From contig CAAGEZ010000030.1 in assembly GCA_900768995.1 (NCBI GenBank), forward strand, positions 12,382 to 76,381: DNA of 64,000 bases. The letters run 5' to 3'. Each line of letters starts with the position of its first letter. The stretch's first letter is position 1. This document shows positions 16,230-24,614 of this stretch, in pieces. Position numbers and translations under genes: made by a program. A model generated the notes under the pieces. It was not told where the DNA came from, searched no databases, and saw nothing but the letters and a program-made list of their open reading frames with translations. The DNA is from Oscillospiraceae bacterium. Lineage in GTDB: Bacteria > Bacillota > Clostridia > Oscillospirales > Ruminococcaceae.

Positions 16230-17953
16230 AAAAACTGTTGTCTTGCGTTGGCGAGTACAAAAAGTATGCAATACTTACTCCCATCGTAATGCTCGGCGAG
16301 GTCGCTATGGAGGTGCTCATACCTCTTGTAATGGCATTTATGGTGGACAACGGCATAAACGGAAATGACACCGTTTATACCGTGAAAATGGGTCTGCTTA
16401 TGGTGCTTATGGCGTTCTTCTCCCTTGCCTGCGGTGCTCTTGGCGGAAAATTCGCAGCTCAGGCAGGTATGGGCTTTGCAAAAAATGTTAGAAAGAAGCT
16501 TTTTGACAAGGTGCAGGACTTTTCCTTTGCCAATGTGGACAAATTCTCCACAGCTTCTCTCGTAACAAGACTTACCACCGACGTTACAAACGTTCAGAAC
16601 ACATTTATGATGATAATAAGAATGGCTGTGCGCTCGCCTTTTATGTTCATCTTTGCGCTGATAATGGCAATATCCATCAATGCAAAGCTTGCCACCGTCT
16701 TTCTCATTGCTATACCTGTTCTGGTAGTCGGAATGGCGCTCATCATCTCAAAGGCATTCCCCAGATTTGAGAAAATGCTCAGCAAGTATGATGCACTGAA
16801 CTCCCGTGTTCAGGAAAACCTTATCGGTATCAGAGTTGTAAAGGCATTCGTCCGTGAAAAATTTGAGGGCGAGAAATTCATCGCATCTGCCGATGATGTC
16901 CGTGATGCACAGGTACAGGCTGAAAAGCTTGTCATTCTCGGTCAGCCCCTTATGCAGATAGCAATGTATGCCTGCATCGTAGCCGTTATCTACTTCGGCG
17001 GAACAATGGTGATCGGCGGCAATATGCTTATCGGTCAGCTTTCAAGCTTCATCACATACATCACTCAGATACTTATGTCCCTTATGATGCTCTCGATGAT
17101 ATTCGTTATGACCACTATCTCAATGGCATCAATGCACAGAATCGTTGAGATCTTCGATGAGGTTCCCGACATCAACGACGACAATGCAGATCCCGCACTT
17201 TTCCCCGCTGACGGCAGCATTGTTTTCGACAATGTTTCTTTCAGCTATGCAAAGGACGAGAACAATCTCAACCTGAAAAACATTGATATTAGCATCAAAT
17301 CGGGCGAGACTATCGGCGTTATCGGCGGAACAGGCTCGGCAAAATCCACTCTTGTTCAGCTTATACCCCGACTTTATGATGTAACAGACGGACGTATCCT
17401 CGTAGGCGGACACGATGTAAGGGATTATAAGATAGACAACCTCAGAAACGAGGTCGCAATGGTTCTGCAGAAAAACGTGCTTTTCTCCGGAACTATCAAG
17501 GACAACCTCCGCTGGGGCGATGAAAACGCCACCGATGAGGAAATTATCGAGGCTTGCAAGCAGGCTCAGGCTCACGACTTTGTAATGAGCTTCCCCGACG
17601 GCTATGACACCGATCTCGGACAGGGCGGCGTAAACGTTTCTGGCGGTCAGAAGCAGAGACTTTGTATCGCCAGAGCGCTTCTCAAAAAGCCTAAGATAGT
17701 CATTCTCGATGACTCCACAAGTGCCGTTGATACCGCAACGGACGCAAATATCCGTCACGCTTTCAAGACAGAGCTTGCGGACACCACCACTATCATAATC
17801 GCCCAGCGTATCTCTTCTGTTTCCGAAGCCGACAGGATAATCGTCCTCGATGACGGAAAGATAGACGCATTCGACACTCACGAAAATCTGCTCAGGAACA
17901 ACGAAATTTACCGTGAAGTTTACAATTCACAGCAGAAAGGAGCTGAAGAATAA
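16223..17953 (+). CDS. ABC exporter half-transporter A, degenerate ATP site
   Basis: 576 residues: an ABC type I exporter membrane domain (six helices, about 1-310) fused to an ATPase domain (about 335-570). The Walker A loop reads GGTGSAKST, with Ala where Gly is usual; the signature is VSGGQ. Walker B reads VILDDSTS, so the catalytic glutamate is Asp. An Asp at this place in one of two paired subunits is the mark of heterodimeric exporters such as TM287/288 or BmrCD, in which one of the two ATP sites does not hydrolyse. The partner gene follows with a 1-base overlap. Likely role: drug or peptide efflux under MarR control. Confidence 0.93.
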   Translation: MLKKLLSCVGEYKKYAILTPIVMLGEVAMEVLIPLVMAFMVDNGINGNDTVYTVKMGLLMVLMAFFSLACGALGGKFAAQAGMGFAKNVRKKLFDKVQDFSFANVDKFSTASLVTRLTTDVTNVQNTFMMIIRMAVRSPFMFIFALIMAISINAKLATVFLIAIPVLVVGMALIISKAFPRFEKMLSKYDALNSRVQENLIGIRVVKAFVREKFEGEKFIASADDVRDAQVQAEKLVILGQPLMQIAMYACIVAVIYFGGTMVIGGNMLIGQLSSFITYITQILMSLMMLSMIFVMTTISMASMHRIVEIFDEVPDINDDNADPALFPADGSIVFDNVSFSYAKDENNLNLKNIDISIKSGETIGVIGGTGSAKSTLVQLIPRLYDVTDGRILVGGHDVRDYKIDNLRNEVAMVLQKNVLFSGTIKDNLRWGDENATDEEIIEACKQAQAHDFVMSFPDGYDTDLGQGGVNVSGGQKQRLCIARALLKKPKIVILDDSTSAVDTATDANIRHAFKTELADTTTIIIAQRISSVSEADRIIVLDDGKIDAFDTHENLLRNNEIYREVYNSQQKGAEE

Positions 17954-19860
17954 TGCCTCCACGCAAACAGGGACCTATGCAGAAGCCGGGAAATGCTGGA
18001 GCAGCATTCAAGAGGATTCTGAGCTATGCCAACGAATATAAAGGACTTATGGTGCTTGTCGTTATATTCATCATTTTCAGTTCGCTGGCAAGCATCATCG
18101 GCACATCGTTTTTGCAGTCCATAATCGATGATTACCTCACTCCTATGATAGGCAACAAGGACAGTACGCTTTTCAGCGGATTTGTGGCAACTCTTGTGAA
18201 GATGATATTCATATATGCTCTCGGTGCACTTTCCACCTTTGCATATGCAAGAATAATGCTCACAGTTTCCACAAAGACCCTTTTCAATCTGAGAAAAGAC
18301 CTTTTCACTCATATGGAAACTCTGCCTATCAAATACTTTGACACCCACACCCACGGCGATATAATGAGCCGCTACACAAACGATATCGATACTATCCGTG
18401 AAATGATGTCAAACTCCATTGCAAGCTTTATTTCCTCGGGAATAACCGTTATCGGCGTTTTCGTTATGATGGTGTATTACAGCTGGCAGATGACTCTTAT
18501 CGTCCTTGTAATGCTTGCCGTTCTCCTTTTTGTTACAGGAAAGATAGGCTCACAAAGCGGCAAATTCTTCAAGGAGCAGCAGAAGGAGATCGGTGCGGTC
18601 AACGGATATATTGAAGAAATGATAGACGGTCAGAAGGTCGTTAAGGTTTTTGTTCACGAGGATAAGTCCAAGGCTGAGTTTGATAAGCTGAACTCCGCCC
18701 TCTGCGAAGCCTCCACAAATGCAAACACTTTTGCGAACATTATGGGACCCGTAAACAACAACCTCGCATATATCCAGTACGCTATCCTTGCAGTTGTGGG
18801 AAGTATCCTTGCCATAAACGGCGTTCACTCCTTTGCAGGACTTATCCAGATAGGTACAGTCGTTACATTCCTCCAGTTCTCAAGAAACTTCTCAATGCCT
18901 CTTTCTCAGGTGGCACAGCAGTTCAACGCAGTTCTTTCCGCACTTGCAGGTGCAGAGCGTATCTTTGCTCTCATTGACGAAAAGTCCGAGACAGATGACG
19001 GCTATGTAACTCTCGTAAATGCGAATGTTCAGCCCGACGGAACAATTACCGAGAGCGATAAGCGCACAGGTGTATGGGCTTGGAAGCACCCCCATAAGGC
19101 TGACGGAACGATCACCTACACAAAGGTGGAGGGCAGGGTCGAGTTTGACGATGTAACATTCGGATACGAAGAGAACAAGACCGTCCTTAACGGCGTGAGC
19201 CTTTACGCAAAGCCGGGACAGAAAATCGCATTTGTTGGCTCAACAGGTGCAGGCAAGACTACTATTACAAACCTAATCAACAGATTTTATGATGTTCCCG
19301 ACGGCAAGATCCGCTATGACGGCATCAACATCAACAAGATAAAGAAAGATGACCTTAGACGCTCACTGTCAATGGTTCTTCAGGACACACACCTTTTCAC
19401 AGGCACAGTTATGGAGAATATCCGCTACGGAAAGCTTGACGCTACCGATGATGATGTAATAGCTGCCGCAAAGCTTGCGAATGCCGATACATTCATCAAG
19501 CATCTCCCCGAGGGTTACAACACAATGCTCACATCTGACGGCGCAAACCTTTCACAGGGTCAGAGACAGCTTCTTGCAATCGCCCGTGCAGCGGTGGCAG
19601 ACCCTCCCGTTCTTATCCTTGACGAAGCAACATCATCAATCGATACAAGAACGGAAGCCCTTATCGAAAAGGGTATGGACAGCCTGATGAACGGCAGAAC
19701 GGTATTCGTTATCGCCCACAGACTTTCCACCGTAAGAAACTCCAATGCAATAATGGTTCTCGAACACGGAAACATCATCGAGCGTGGAGATCACGAACAG
19801 CTTATCGCCCAGAAGGGCAAGTATTACCAGCTCTACACTGGAATGTTCGAGCTTAGCTGA
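17953..19860 (+). CDS. ABC exporter half-transporter B, catalytic subunit
   Basis: 635 residues, the second half of the heterodimer. The membrane domain covers about 25-330. A polar insertion of about 45 residues (around 357-400, including KRTGVWAWKHPHKADG) lies just before the ATPase domain. Walker A is GSTGAGKTT, the signature is LSQGQ, and Walker B is LILDEATS with the catalytic Glu present, so this subunit supplies the hydrolysing glutamate. ATG at 17953 shares one base with the preceding stop (TAATG), giving tight translational coupling and a 1:1 ratio. The substrate is unknown. Confidence 0.93.
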   Translation: MPPRKQGPMQKPGNAGAAFKRILSYANEYKGLMVLVVIFIIFSSLASIIGTSFLQSIIDDYLTPMIGNKDSTLFSGFVATLVKMIFIYALGALSTFAYARIMLTVSTKTLFNLRKDLFTHMETLPIKYFDTHTHGDIMSRYTNDIDTIREMMSNSIASFISSGITVIGVFVMMVYYSWQMTLIVLVMLAVLLFVTGKIGSQSGKFFKEQQKEIGAVNGYIEEMIDGQKVVKVFVHEDKSKAEFDKLNSALCEASTNANTFANIMGPVNNNLAYIQYAILAVVGSILAINGVHSFAGLIQIGTVVTFLQFSRNFSMPLSQVAQQFNAVLSALAGAERIFALIDEKSETDDGYVTLVNANVQPDGTITESDKRTGVWAWKHPHKADGTITYTKVEGRVEFDDVTFGYEENKTVLNGVSLYAKPGQKIAFVGSTGAGKTTITNLINRFYDVPDGKIRYDGININKIKKDDLRRSLSMVLQDTHLFTGTVMENIRYGKLDATDDDVIAAAKLANADTFIKHLPEGYNTMLTSDGANLSQGQRQLLAIARAAVADPPVLILDEATSSIDTRTEALIEKGMDSLMNGRTVFVIAHRLSTVRNSNAIMVLEHGNIIERGDHEQLIAQKGKYYQLYTGMFELS

Positions 19861-19882
19861 TAATGATAATATTAAACAAAAA

Positions 19883-19916
19883 ATGCTGCCTGAATCATTT
19901 CGGGCAGCATTTTTTG
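19883..19916 (+). terminator. Terminator of the marR-ABC operon
   Basis: ATGCTGCC (19883-19890) pairs with GGGCAGCAT (19902-19910), followed by TTTTT. Confidence 0.9.
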
Positions 19917-19944
19917 TATCACTTTGAGAGTATTAGAGCATAAA

Positions 19945-19978
19945 AAACGGCTGCCCGAGAATATCGGACAGCCGTTTT
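19945..19978 (-). terminator. Terminator of the minus-strand transporter gene
   Basis: AAAACGGCTGCCCGA (19945-19959) pairs with TCGGACAGCCGTTTT (19964-19978) around a 4-base loop, with one mismatch or wobble pair. On the minus strand the stem ends in a T-run (TTTTTTATG). Confidence 0.85.
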
Positions 19979-19987
19979 GTGTTTATC

Positions 19988-21262
19988 TTACATACCGATC
20001 AGTGAAATGGGGTCGGGGAAAAGTACGATAATGAACTGAGAAACAAGAACAACGGCAATGAGGGCGATAGGATAAGAAGCTGCATATGCAGAAGCAACAT
20101 CGTCAGTCTTTGCAACATTGATAAGTGTTCCCAGGGCGGGAGTAGAAGTCATACCGCCTGTGATACCGCCAAGGTTGTTGAAGAGAGGAAGCTTGATAAC
20201 ATACTTTGCAATGATGAAGCCAACGATCATAGGAATGAGGGTCATAATTGCGCCGTAGAGGAAGTATGCAGGCTCAAAGTACTGAACGAAGCTTGCGCCG
20301 CCGGGGATACCGGCACCGATAAGGAATGCCATAAGACCGAACTCACGGAAAATTTCAAGCATTTTCTTCTGAGGCTTCATACTAAGTGAACCGAAGTGAC
20401 CGAAATGTGCGATAACGAGGGAAGAAAGGAGGCAGCCGCCTGTGGTTCCCAGGGAGAATGTGGAGGAGCCCATAGGAATTTTGATTCCACCCACGAAAAT
20501 ACCGATAACAACAGCAATTGCAAAGGGAGCAAGACCGAAGTTGTCAATGTCGAAATACTTGCCATTGTTGGCAGCCTTACCTGTATCAACGGAAGCTATT
20601 TTCTTCTTTTCCTCTTCAAGGTCAGCCTTGAGGAGCTTGGGAACGATCTGAACGAAAAGTACAACGCCCACAACGCCGAAGAGATAAGCAATACCGTGAC
20701 CAACGGTAACGATGTCCTCAAATGCGGAAATAGCATCGGGATTGCCAGCATAAACCGAGCTGAGAGTGTCCTTTGCAGCGGAGAATGCAGGGGTGGAAGT
20801 AAGAGCTCCCGAAAGAAGACCGACAGCCATTGATGTTCCGCAGCCAAGAACCTTGATGCAGAAAATTGTAGTCAGTCCACCGAGAAGAATGATAATAAGC
20901 GAAAGAAGAGCGTAGGACTTGAAGTTTTTCTTAAGGCTTGAGAAGAAGTTAGGACCTGCAATAAAGCCTACAGATGTTACGAACATTATTAGGCCGAGGT
21001 TTTCAATAATTTTGAGGAAATTCTTTGAAAACTCTGCGGGAGCCCCCTTGTTGAGGGCAAAAGTTGTAACAAGATTGCTTCCCTCATTGGTGAAGCAGAA
21101 TGCGCCGATCAGAAGAGCGACGATGAACACGCCAGCTGTTCCGAGGGAAACGCCCTTTATTGTAACACGACCCAGCAGATAACCGAGACCCGCAACAATA
21201 AAGATGATGAACATCAGAAAGGTGATACCCGTAATTGATATCACGCCGTTTAAAAGAACCAT
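19988..21262 (-). CDS. AspT/SucE1-family (AAEx) carboxylate transporter, candidate succinate exporter
   Basis: 424 residues, almost all membrane-embedded, in two inverted repeats. Each repeat carries the family motif: GLLSGALTSTPAF in the first and GGITGGMTSTPAL in the second. Ordinary AspT/YidE proteins are about 540-560 residues with two TrkA_C domains in the middle; here only a short charged linker (EEEKKK and a little more) joins the halves. The family includes the aspartate:alanine antiporter AspT and the Corynebacterium succinate exporter SucE1. Its place beside a fumarate reductase makes succinate export, or exchange for another dicarboxylate, the best guess. It has its own promoter within a 208-base gap, so its expression may be separate from frdA. 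Confidence 0.85.
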   Translation of the reverse strand: MVLLNGVISITGITFLMFIIFIVAGLGYLLGRVTIKGVSLGTAGVFIVALLIGAFCFTNEGSNLVTTFALNKGAPAEFSKNFLKIIENLGLIMFVTSVGFIAGPNFFSSLKKNFKSYALLSLIIILLGGLTTIFCIKVLGCGTSMAVGLLSGALTSTPAFSAAKDTLSSVYAGNPDAISAFEDIVTVGHGIAYLFGVVGVVLFVQIVPKLLKADLEEEKKKIASVDTGKAANNGKYFDIDNFGLAPFAIAVVIGIFVGGIKIPMGSSTFSLGTTGGCLLSSLVIAHFGHFGSLSMKPQKKMLEIFREFGLMAFLIGAGIPGGASFVQYFEPAYFLYGAIMTLIPMIVGFIIAKYVIKLPLFNNLGGITGGMTSTPALGTLINVAKTDDVASAYAASYPIALIAVVLVSQFIIVLFPDPISLIGM

Positions 21263-21292
21263 TGCGCCGATACCTCCATAATTTCTAAGACG

Positions 21293-21340
21293 GTCCGATC
21301 AAAGCACAATACTATAATATATTGTAATTTGATCGGACAA
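21293..21340 (-). promoter_or_regulatory. Promoter of the AspT-like gene framed by a perfect inverted repeat
   Basis: GTCCGATCAAA (21293-21303) and its exact complement TTTGATCGGAC (21328-21338) lie 24 bases apart. On the minus strand a candidate promoter lies in between and overlaps one arm: TTGTCC (21340-21335), 18-base spacer, TATAGT (21316-21311). The arrangement fits an operator pair for an unknown regulator; alternatively the arms form a hairpin in a longer read-through RNA. Confidence 0.55.
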
Positions 21341-21357
21341 TCTTTATACATAGTTAC

Positions 21358-21385
21358 AAACCCCCGCAGAAAGGTGCAGGGGTTT
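21358..21385 (-). repeat. GC-rich hairpin after frdA
   Basis: AAACCCCCGC (21358-21367) pairs with GCAGGGGTTT (21376-21385), about 85 bases past the frdA stop. No T-run follows on the minus strand, so it may be a weak terminator or an mRNA 3'-end stabiliser separating the frd messages from the transporter gene. Confidence 0.5.
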
Positions 21386-21470
21386 GAACAAAACGCTTAT
21401 TAAATTATACTACAAAATTACGTCAAAATAAAGTACAAAAGCAAAATTTTAACAGTAAATTTACTTATTC

Positions 21471-23072
21471 TCAATTTGCTCTTCTTGCGTAATCAGGGAG
21501 AAGCTTAGGAGAAACGATGTCGGAGGTGATACCGGCGGACTTCATCTCGTCAGCAAACTTGTTAACGTGGTCAAGAGTAAGCTTGCCAACAGTAACGTTC
21601 TTGTACTTGGCAGCAACGCTCTTGCCGGCATTTCTGCCGAATACGATAACGTCCAGGAGGGAGTTGCCCATAAGTCTGTTTCTGCCGTGGATACCGCCGA
21701 CAGCCTCACCTGCAACATAGAGGTTCTCAATGTTGCTCATACCATCAACAGTGATGTCGATACCGCCGTTCTGGTAGTGAAGTGTAGGATAAATGAGGAT
21801 AGGCTCCTTACGGATATCAATGCCGTACTCCATAAACATTCTGAGCATAGCAGGAATTCTCTTCTCGATAGTGCCCTCGCCGTTCTTGAGCTCAATCATA
21901 GGAGTATCGAGCCAGATGCCTTCGCCGTCACCTGTGCTGATGCCCTTGTGTCTTGCCTTGCACTCTCTGATGATAGAGGAAGCGCAGATATCACGGGTCT
22001 CCAGGGGGTGCATAAATACTTCGCCGTCACGGTTAACGAGCTTAGCACCGAGAGAACGAACCTTCTCAGTTACGAGAGCGCCGAAGATCTGCTCGGGGAA
22101 TGCAGCACCTGTGGGGTGGTACTGGAGGGAGTCAGCATAAAGGAGCTTTGCGCCTGCACGGTATGCAAGAACAAGACCGTCAGCAGTAGCGCCGTAGTGG
22201 TTGGAGGTGGGGAAGCCCTGGTAATGAAGTCTGCCTGCACCGCCGGTAGCGATGATAACAGTCTTAGCCTTGGCAACCATTATCTCCTTGGTCTCCATAT
22301 TCATAAGAACAGCACCTGCTGCCTTGCCCTGATCGTCAAGGATAAGCTCGATAGCAGCTGTGAAATCAACAACAGGGATCTGACGGTTAAGAACTTCGTC
22401 ACGGAGAGTTTTCATAATTTCAGCACCGGAGTAGTCCTTGCAAGCGTGCATTCTCTTTCTGGAGGTTCCGCCGCCGTGAGTAGTTACCATTGTGCCGTCG
22501 GGTTCCTTATCGAACTCAACGCCCAGCTCATTGAGCCACTTGATGCACTCGGGAGCATCGTTAACGAGCTTTGCAACCAGCTCGTGCTTGCCCTTGAAGT
22601 GACCGCCGCCGTAAACATCGACATAGTGGATAGCAGGGGAATCATTGGGCTTGTCAGCAGCCTGGATACCGCCCTCAGCCATCATAGTGTTGGCATCACC
22701 GATACGGAGCTTTGTAACGATCATAACGTTAGCGCCGCCGTTGTGAGCCTCGATAGCAGCGGAAGAACCTGCTCCGCCGCCGCCGATGATGAGAACGTCA
22801 ACATCATACTTGGGGTGCTCAAGGTCGATCTTAGCGGGATCGATACGGCTGTTAGCCTGAAGGAGGTCAGCCAGCTGATGAGGAACCTTTTCGCCCTTAT
22901 TGGGACCGATCTTCAGCTCTTCAAACTCTGACTCAATGTAGTCGGGGTGGTAAGTCTTAAGAACCTCGTCCTTCTGCTCAGCAGTCATTCTTTCGGGCTC
23001 TAATGCTGCGTTTGCAGCTCTGTTGGCTTCGACCTTCTTGATCGAAGCAAGCATTTCTTCACTTGTGTACAT
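21471..23072 (-). CDS. frdA: Soluble fumarate reductase flavoprotein subunit
   Basis: 533 residues of the FAD-dependent succinate dehydrogenase/fumarate reductase superfamily. The FAD loop GGGGAG is at 97-102. Residues expected at the dicarboxylate site are present: His319 (QYHP), Arg339 as candidate proton donor, His432 (LHYQNGG) and Arg466 (GRNRLMGNSL). Asn128 stands where membrane-bound FrdA/SdhA have the His that links FAD covalently, so FAD is probably bound non-covalently, as in TfrA or L-aspartate oxidase. Two oddities: about 88 residues precede the FAD domain, and the C-terminal domain is much shorter than in classical FrdA. The neighbouring frdB (14-base gap) supports fumarate reductase over aspartate oxidase, though another enoate substrate is possible. 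Confidence 0.85.
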   Translation of the reverse strand: MYTSEEMLASIKKVEANRAANAALEPERMTAEQKDEVLKTYHPDYIESEFEELKIGPNKGEKVPHQLADLLQANSRIDPAKIDLEHPKYDVDVLIIGGGGAGSSAAIEAHNGGANVMIVTKLRIGDANTMMAEGGIQAADKPNDSPAIHYVDVYGGGHFKGKHELVAKLVNDAPECIKWLNELGVEFDKEPDGTMVTTHGGGTSRKRMHACKDYSGAEIMKTLRDEVLNRQIPVVDFTAAIELILDDQGKAAGAVLMNMETKEIMVAKAKTVIIATGGAGRLHYQGFPTSNHYGATADGLVLAYRAGAKLLYADSLQYHPTGAAFPEQIFGALVTEKVRSLGAKLVNRDGEVFMHPLETRDICASSIIRECKARHKGISTGDGEGIWLDTPMIELKNGEGTIEKRIPAMLRMFMEYGIDIRKEPILIYPTLHYQNGGIDITVDGMSNIENLYVAGEAVGGIHGRNRLMGNSLLDVIVFGRNAGKSVAAKYKNVTVGKLTLDHVNKFADEMKSAGITSDIVSPKLLPDYARRAN

Positions 23073-23086
23073 TGTATTGCCCTCCC

Positions 23087-23761
23087 TTACTTCTCAATAT
23101 CTCTGTTATTGTACTTTTCCTGCATCTGCTCATCGGACATAGCCATAAGCTCGTCAAGGAATGCCTTGAAATCGCCGTTGTTTATTTCCTTGACTCTGTC
23201 CTCAAGGTGCTGGCTCTTAGGCTGGAGATACTTTCCGTTGATTCTTCTTGCGAGCATACCGACCTGAGGGTGAGAGATGCCTGCGGGACATCTGGAAGAA
23301 CATACGCCGCACATTACGCAGTCGAAGGACTCCTCAGCGCACTTCTCGAAATCGCCTCTCTGAGCGTATGCGATGTACTGCATAACGTTCAGCTTCTGAG
23401 TGCAGGCCTTAGTGCAGGCATTGCAGCCTACGCAGGCATAAATTTCGGGATAAAGCTGCATCATAACAGCCTGAGTTGTGGGAACAGTGTTTATATCATA
23501 GATCTGCTTAACAAGGGGGAAGAAAGGCAGAGTAGCGATGTACATACCCTCCTGGACCTGAGTCTGACAAGCGAGACAGGTCTTAAGCTCCTGCTCACCC
23601 TTGATTCTGTAGATTGTTGCACAGGCACCGCAGAAACCGTTGCGGCAGCCGCAGCCTCTGATAAGCTGATATCCGGCATATTCCATTGCCTTCATGATAG
23701 TAAGGCTTGCAGGTACGCTGTACTGCTTGCCGAACAGATAAATATTTACCATATTTTCCAT
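23087..23761 (-). CDS. frdB: Fumarate reductase iron-sulfur subunit with two 4Fe-4S motifs
   Basis: 224 residues from the ATG at 23761; an upstream GTG at 23773 overlaps the AAGGAG ribosome site, so the ATG is preferred. An N-terminal plant-type 2Fe-2S domain has Cys39, Cys44, Cys47 and Cys62 (Cys37 is also near). The C-terminal domain has Cys110-113-116-120 and Cys148-151-154-158, each a full CxxCxxCxxxC motif. Classical FrdB instead shows a CxxCxxCxxxCP motif and a second motif lacking one cysteine, which makes the quinone-facing 3Fe-4S cluster. No membrane anchor gene is nearby. The subunit should therefore pass electrons between soluble partners and FrdA in the cytoplasm. Confidence 0.88.
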   Translation of the reverse strand: MENMVNIYLFGKQYSVPASLTIMKAMEYAGYQLIRGCGCRNGFCGACATIYRIKGEQELKTCLACQTQVQEGMYIATLPFFPLVKQIYDINTVPTTQAVMMQLYPEIYACVGCNACTKACTQKLNVMQYIAYAQRGDFEKCAEESFDCVMCGVCSSRCPAGISHPQVGMLARRINGKYLQPKSQHLEDRVKEINNGDFKAFLDELMAMSDEQMQEKYNNRDIEK

Positions 23762-23780
23762 CGTGAACTTCACTCCTTAA

Positions 23781-24608
23781 TCAATATTCGTTAGGCAGCT
23801 CGTCGAGCTGGTCAAATCTGAATACAGGTCCGTCCTTGCAGACATACTTGTTGCCGATGTTGCAGCGGCCGCACTTACCGATAGCGCACTTCATACGAAG
23901 CTCCATAGTTGTGAAAACCTGAGTCTCGTTGAAGCCAAGCTCCTTAAGTCCTGCAAGAGTAAACTTTATCATAATAGGAGGACCGCACATAACAACAGTC
24001 TTGCTGATGTCGGGGTTGAGCTCCTTAACGTAGTTGGGAACGAATCCAACGTGACCGTCCCAGCCTTCCTGCTCACGGTCGATGGTGAGGTTGACTTCAA
24101 TGCCGTCGTCCTTCATCCACTCGTTGATGATCTCCTGATAGTCAACGAGGTCGTCCTTTGAACGGGAACCGTAAATGATCTGAACTGTGCCGTAATTCTC
24201 ACGCTTGTCACGAACATAGTTGATAACGGAGCGGAGAGGAGCAAGACCGATACCGCCTGCGATGAAGAGGAGGTTCTTGCCCTTGAAGTCGGATTCAACG
24301 GGGAAGCCGTTGCCGTAAGGACCTCTTACGGTGATCTGCTGACCAACGTCCATCATATGGAGCCAGGAGGTAAGGCAGCCGCACTTCTTGATGGAAAATT
24401 CCATAAATTCTTCGTTTGTGGGGGAAGAGGTGATGGAGAACATACCCTCGCCCACGCCGGGGATAGAAAGCATTGCGCACTGACCGGGAATGTGTTCAAA
24501 AAGCTTTTTTCCGTCTGTGCCCACAACACGGAAGGTCTTGACGTCGGGAGTATCCTGACGGATATCAGTAACAACGCCGAGTCTGGGGATCAAAGTTTCA
24601 TTCAGCAT
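23781..24608 (-). CDS. flxA: FlxA-type FAD/NAD(H) oxidoreductase subunit
   Basis: 275 residues in the ferredoxin-NADP reductase fold shared with sulfhydrogenase gamma, AsrB and FlxA. FAD contacts are around SITSSP (58-63), the NAD(P)-binding loop is GGIGLAPLR (118-126), and a C-terminal 2Fe-2S site has Cys241, Cys246, Cys249 and Cys257. In FlxABCD-HdrABC complexes of Desulfovibrio this subunit oxidises NADH and feeds electrons to FlxD and HdrA. The start lies 6 bases after the upstream flxB stop, so translation is coupled. NADH rather than NADPH is the family expectation and is not shown by the sequence. Confidence 0.87.
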   Translation of the reverse strand: MLNETLIPRLGVVTDIRQDTPDVKTFRVVGTDGKKLFEHIPGQCAMLSIPGVGEGMFSITSSPTNEEFMEFSIKKCGCLTSWLHMMDVGQQITVRGPYGNGFPVESDFKGKNLLFIAGGIGLAPLRSVINYVRDKRENYGTVQIIYGSRSKDDLVDYQEIINEWMKDDGIEVNLTIDREQEGWDGHVGFVPNYVKELNPDISKTVVMCGPPIMIKFTLAGLKELGFNETQVFTTMELRMKCAIGKCGRCNIGNKYVCKDGPVFRFDQLDELPNEY

Positions 24609-24614
24609 TATTCA

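Noticed and set aside
21567..22931. Long open frame (454 codons) opposite frdA
   Set aside because: It is the mirror of a well-supported gene with strong codon bias; no ribosome site, no family resemblance.
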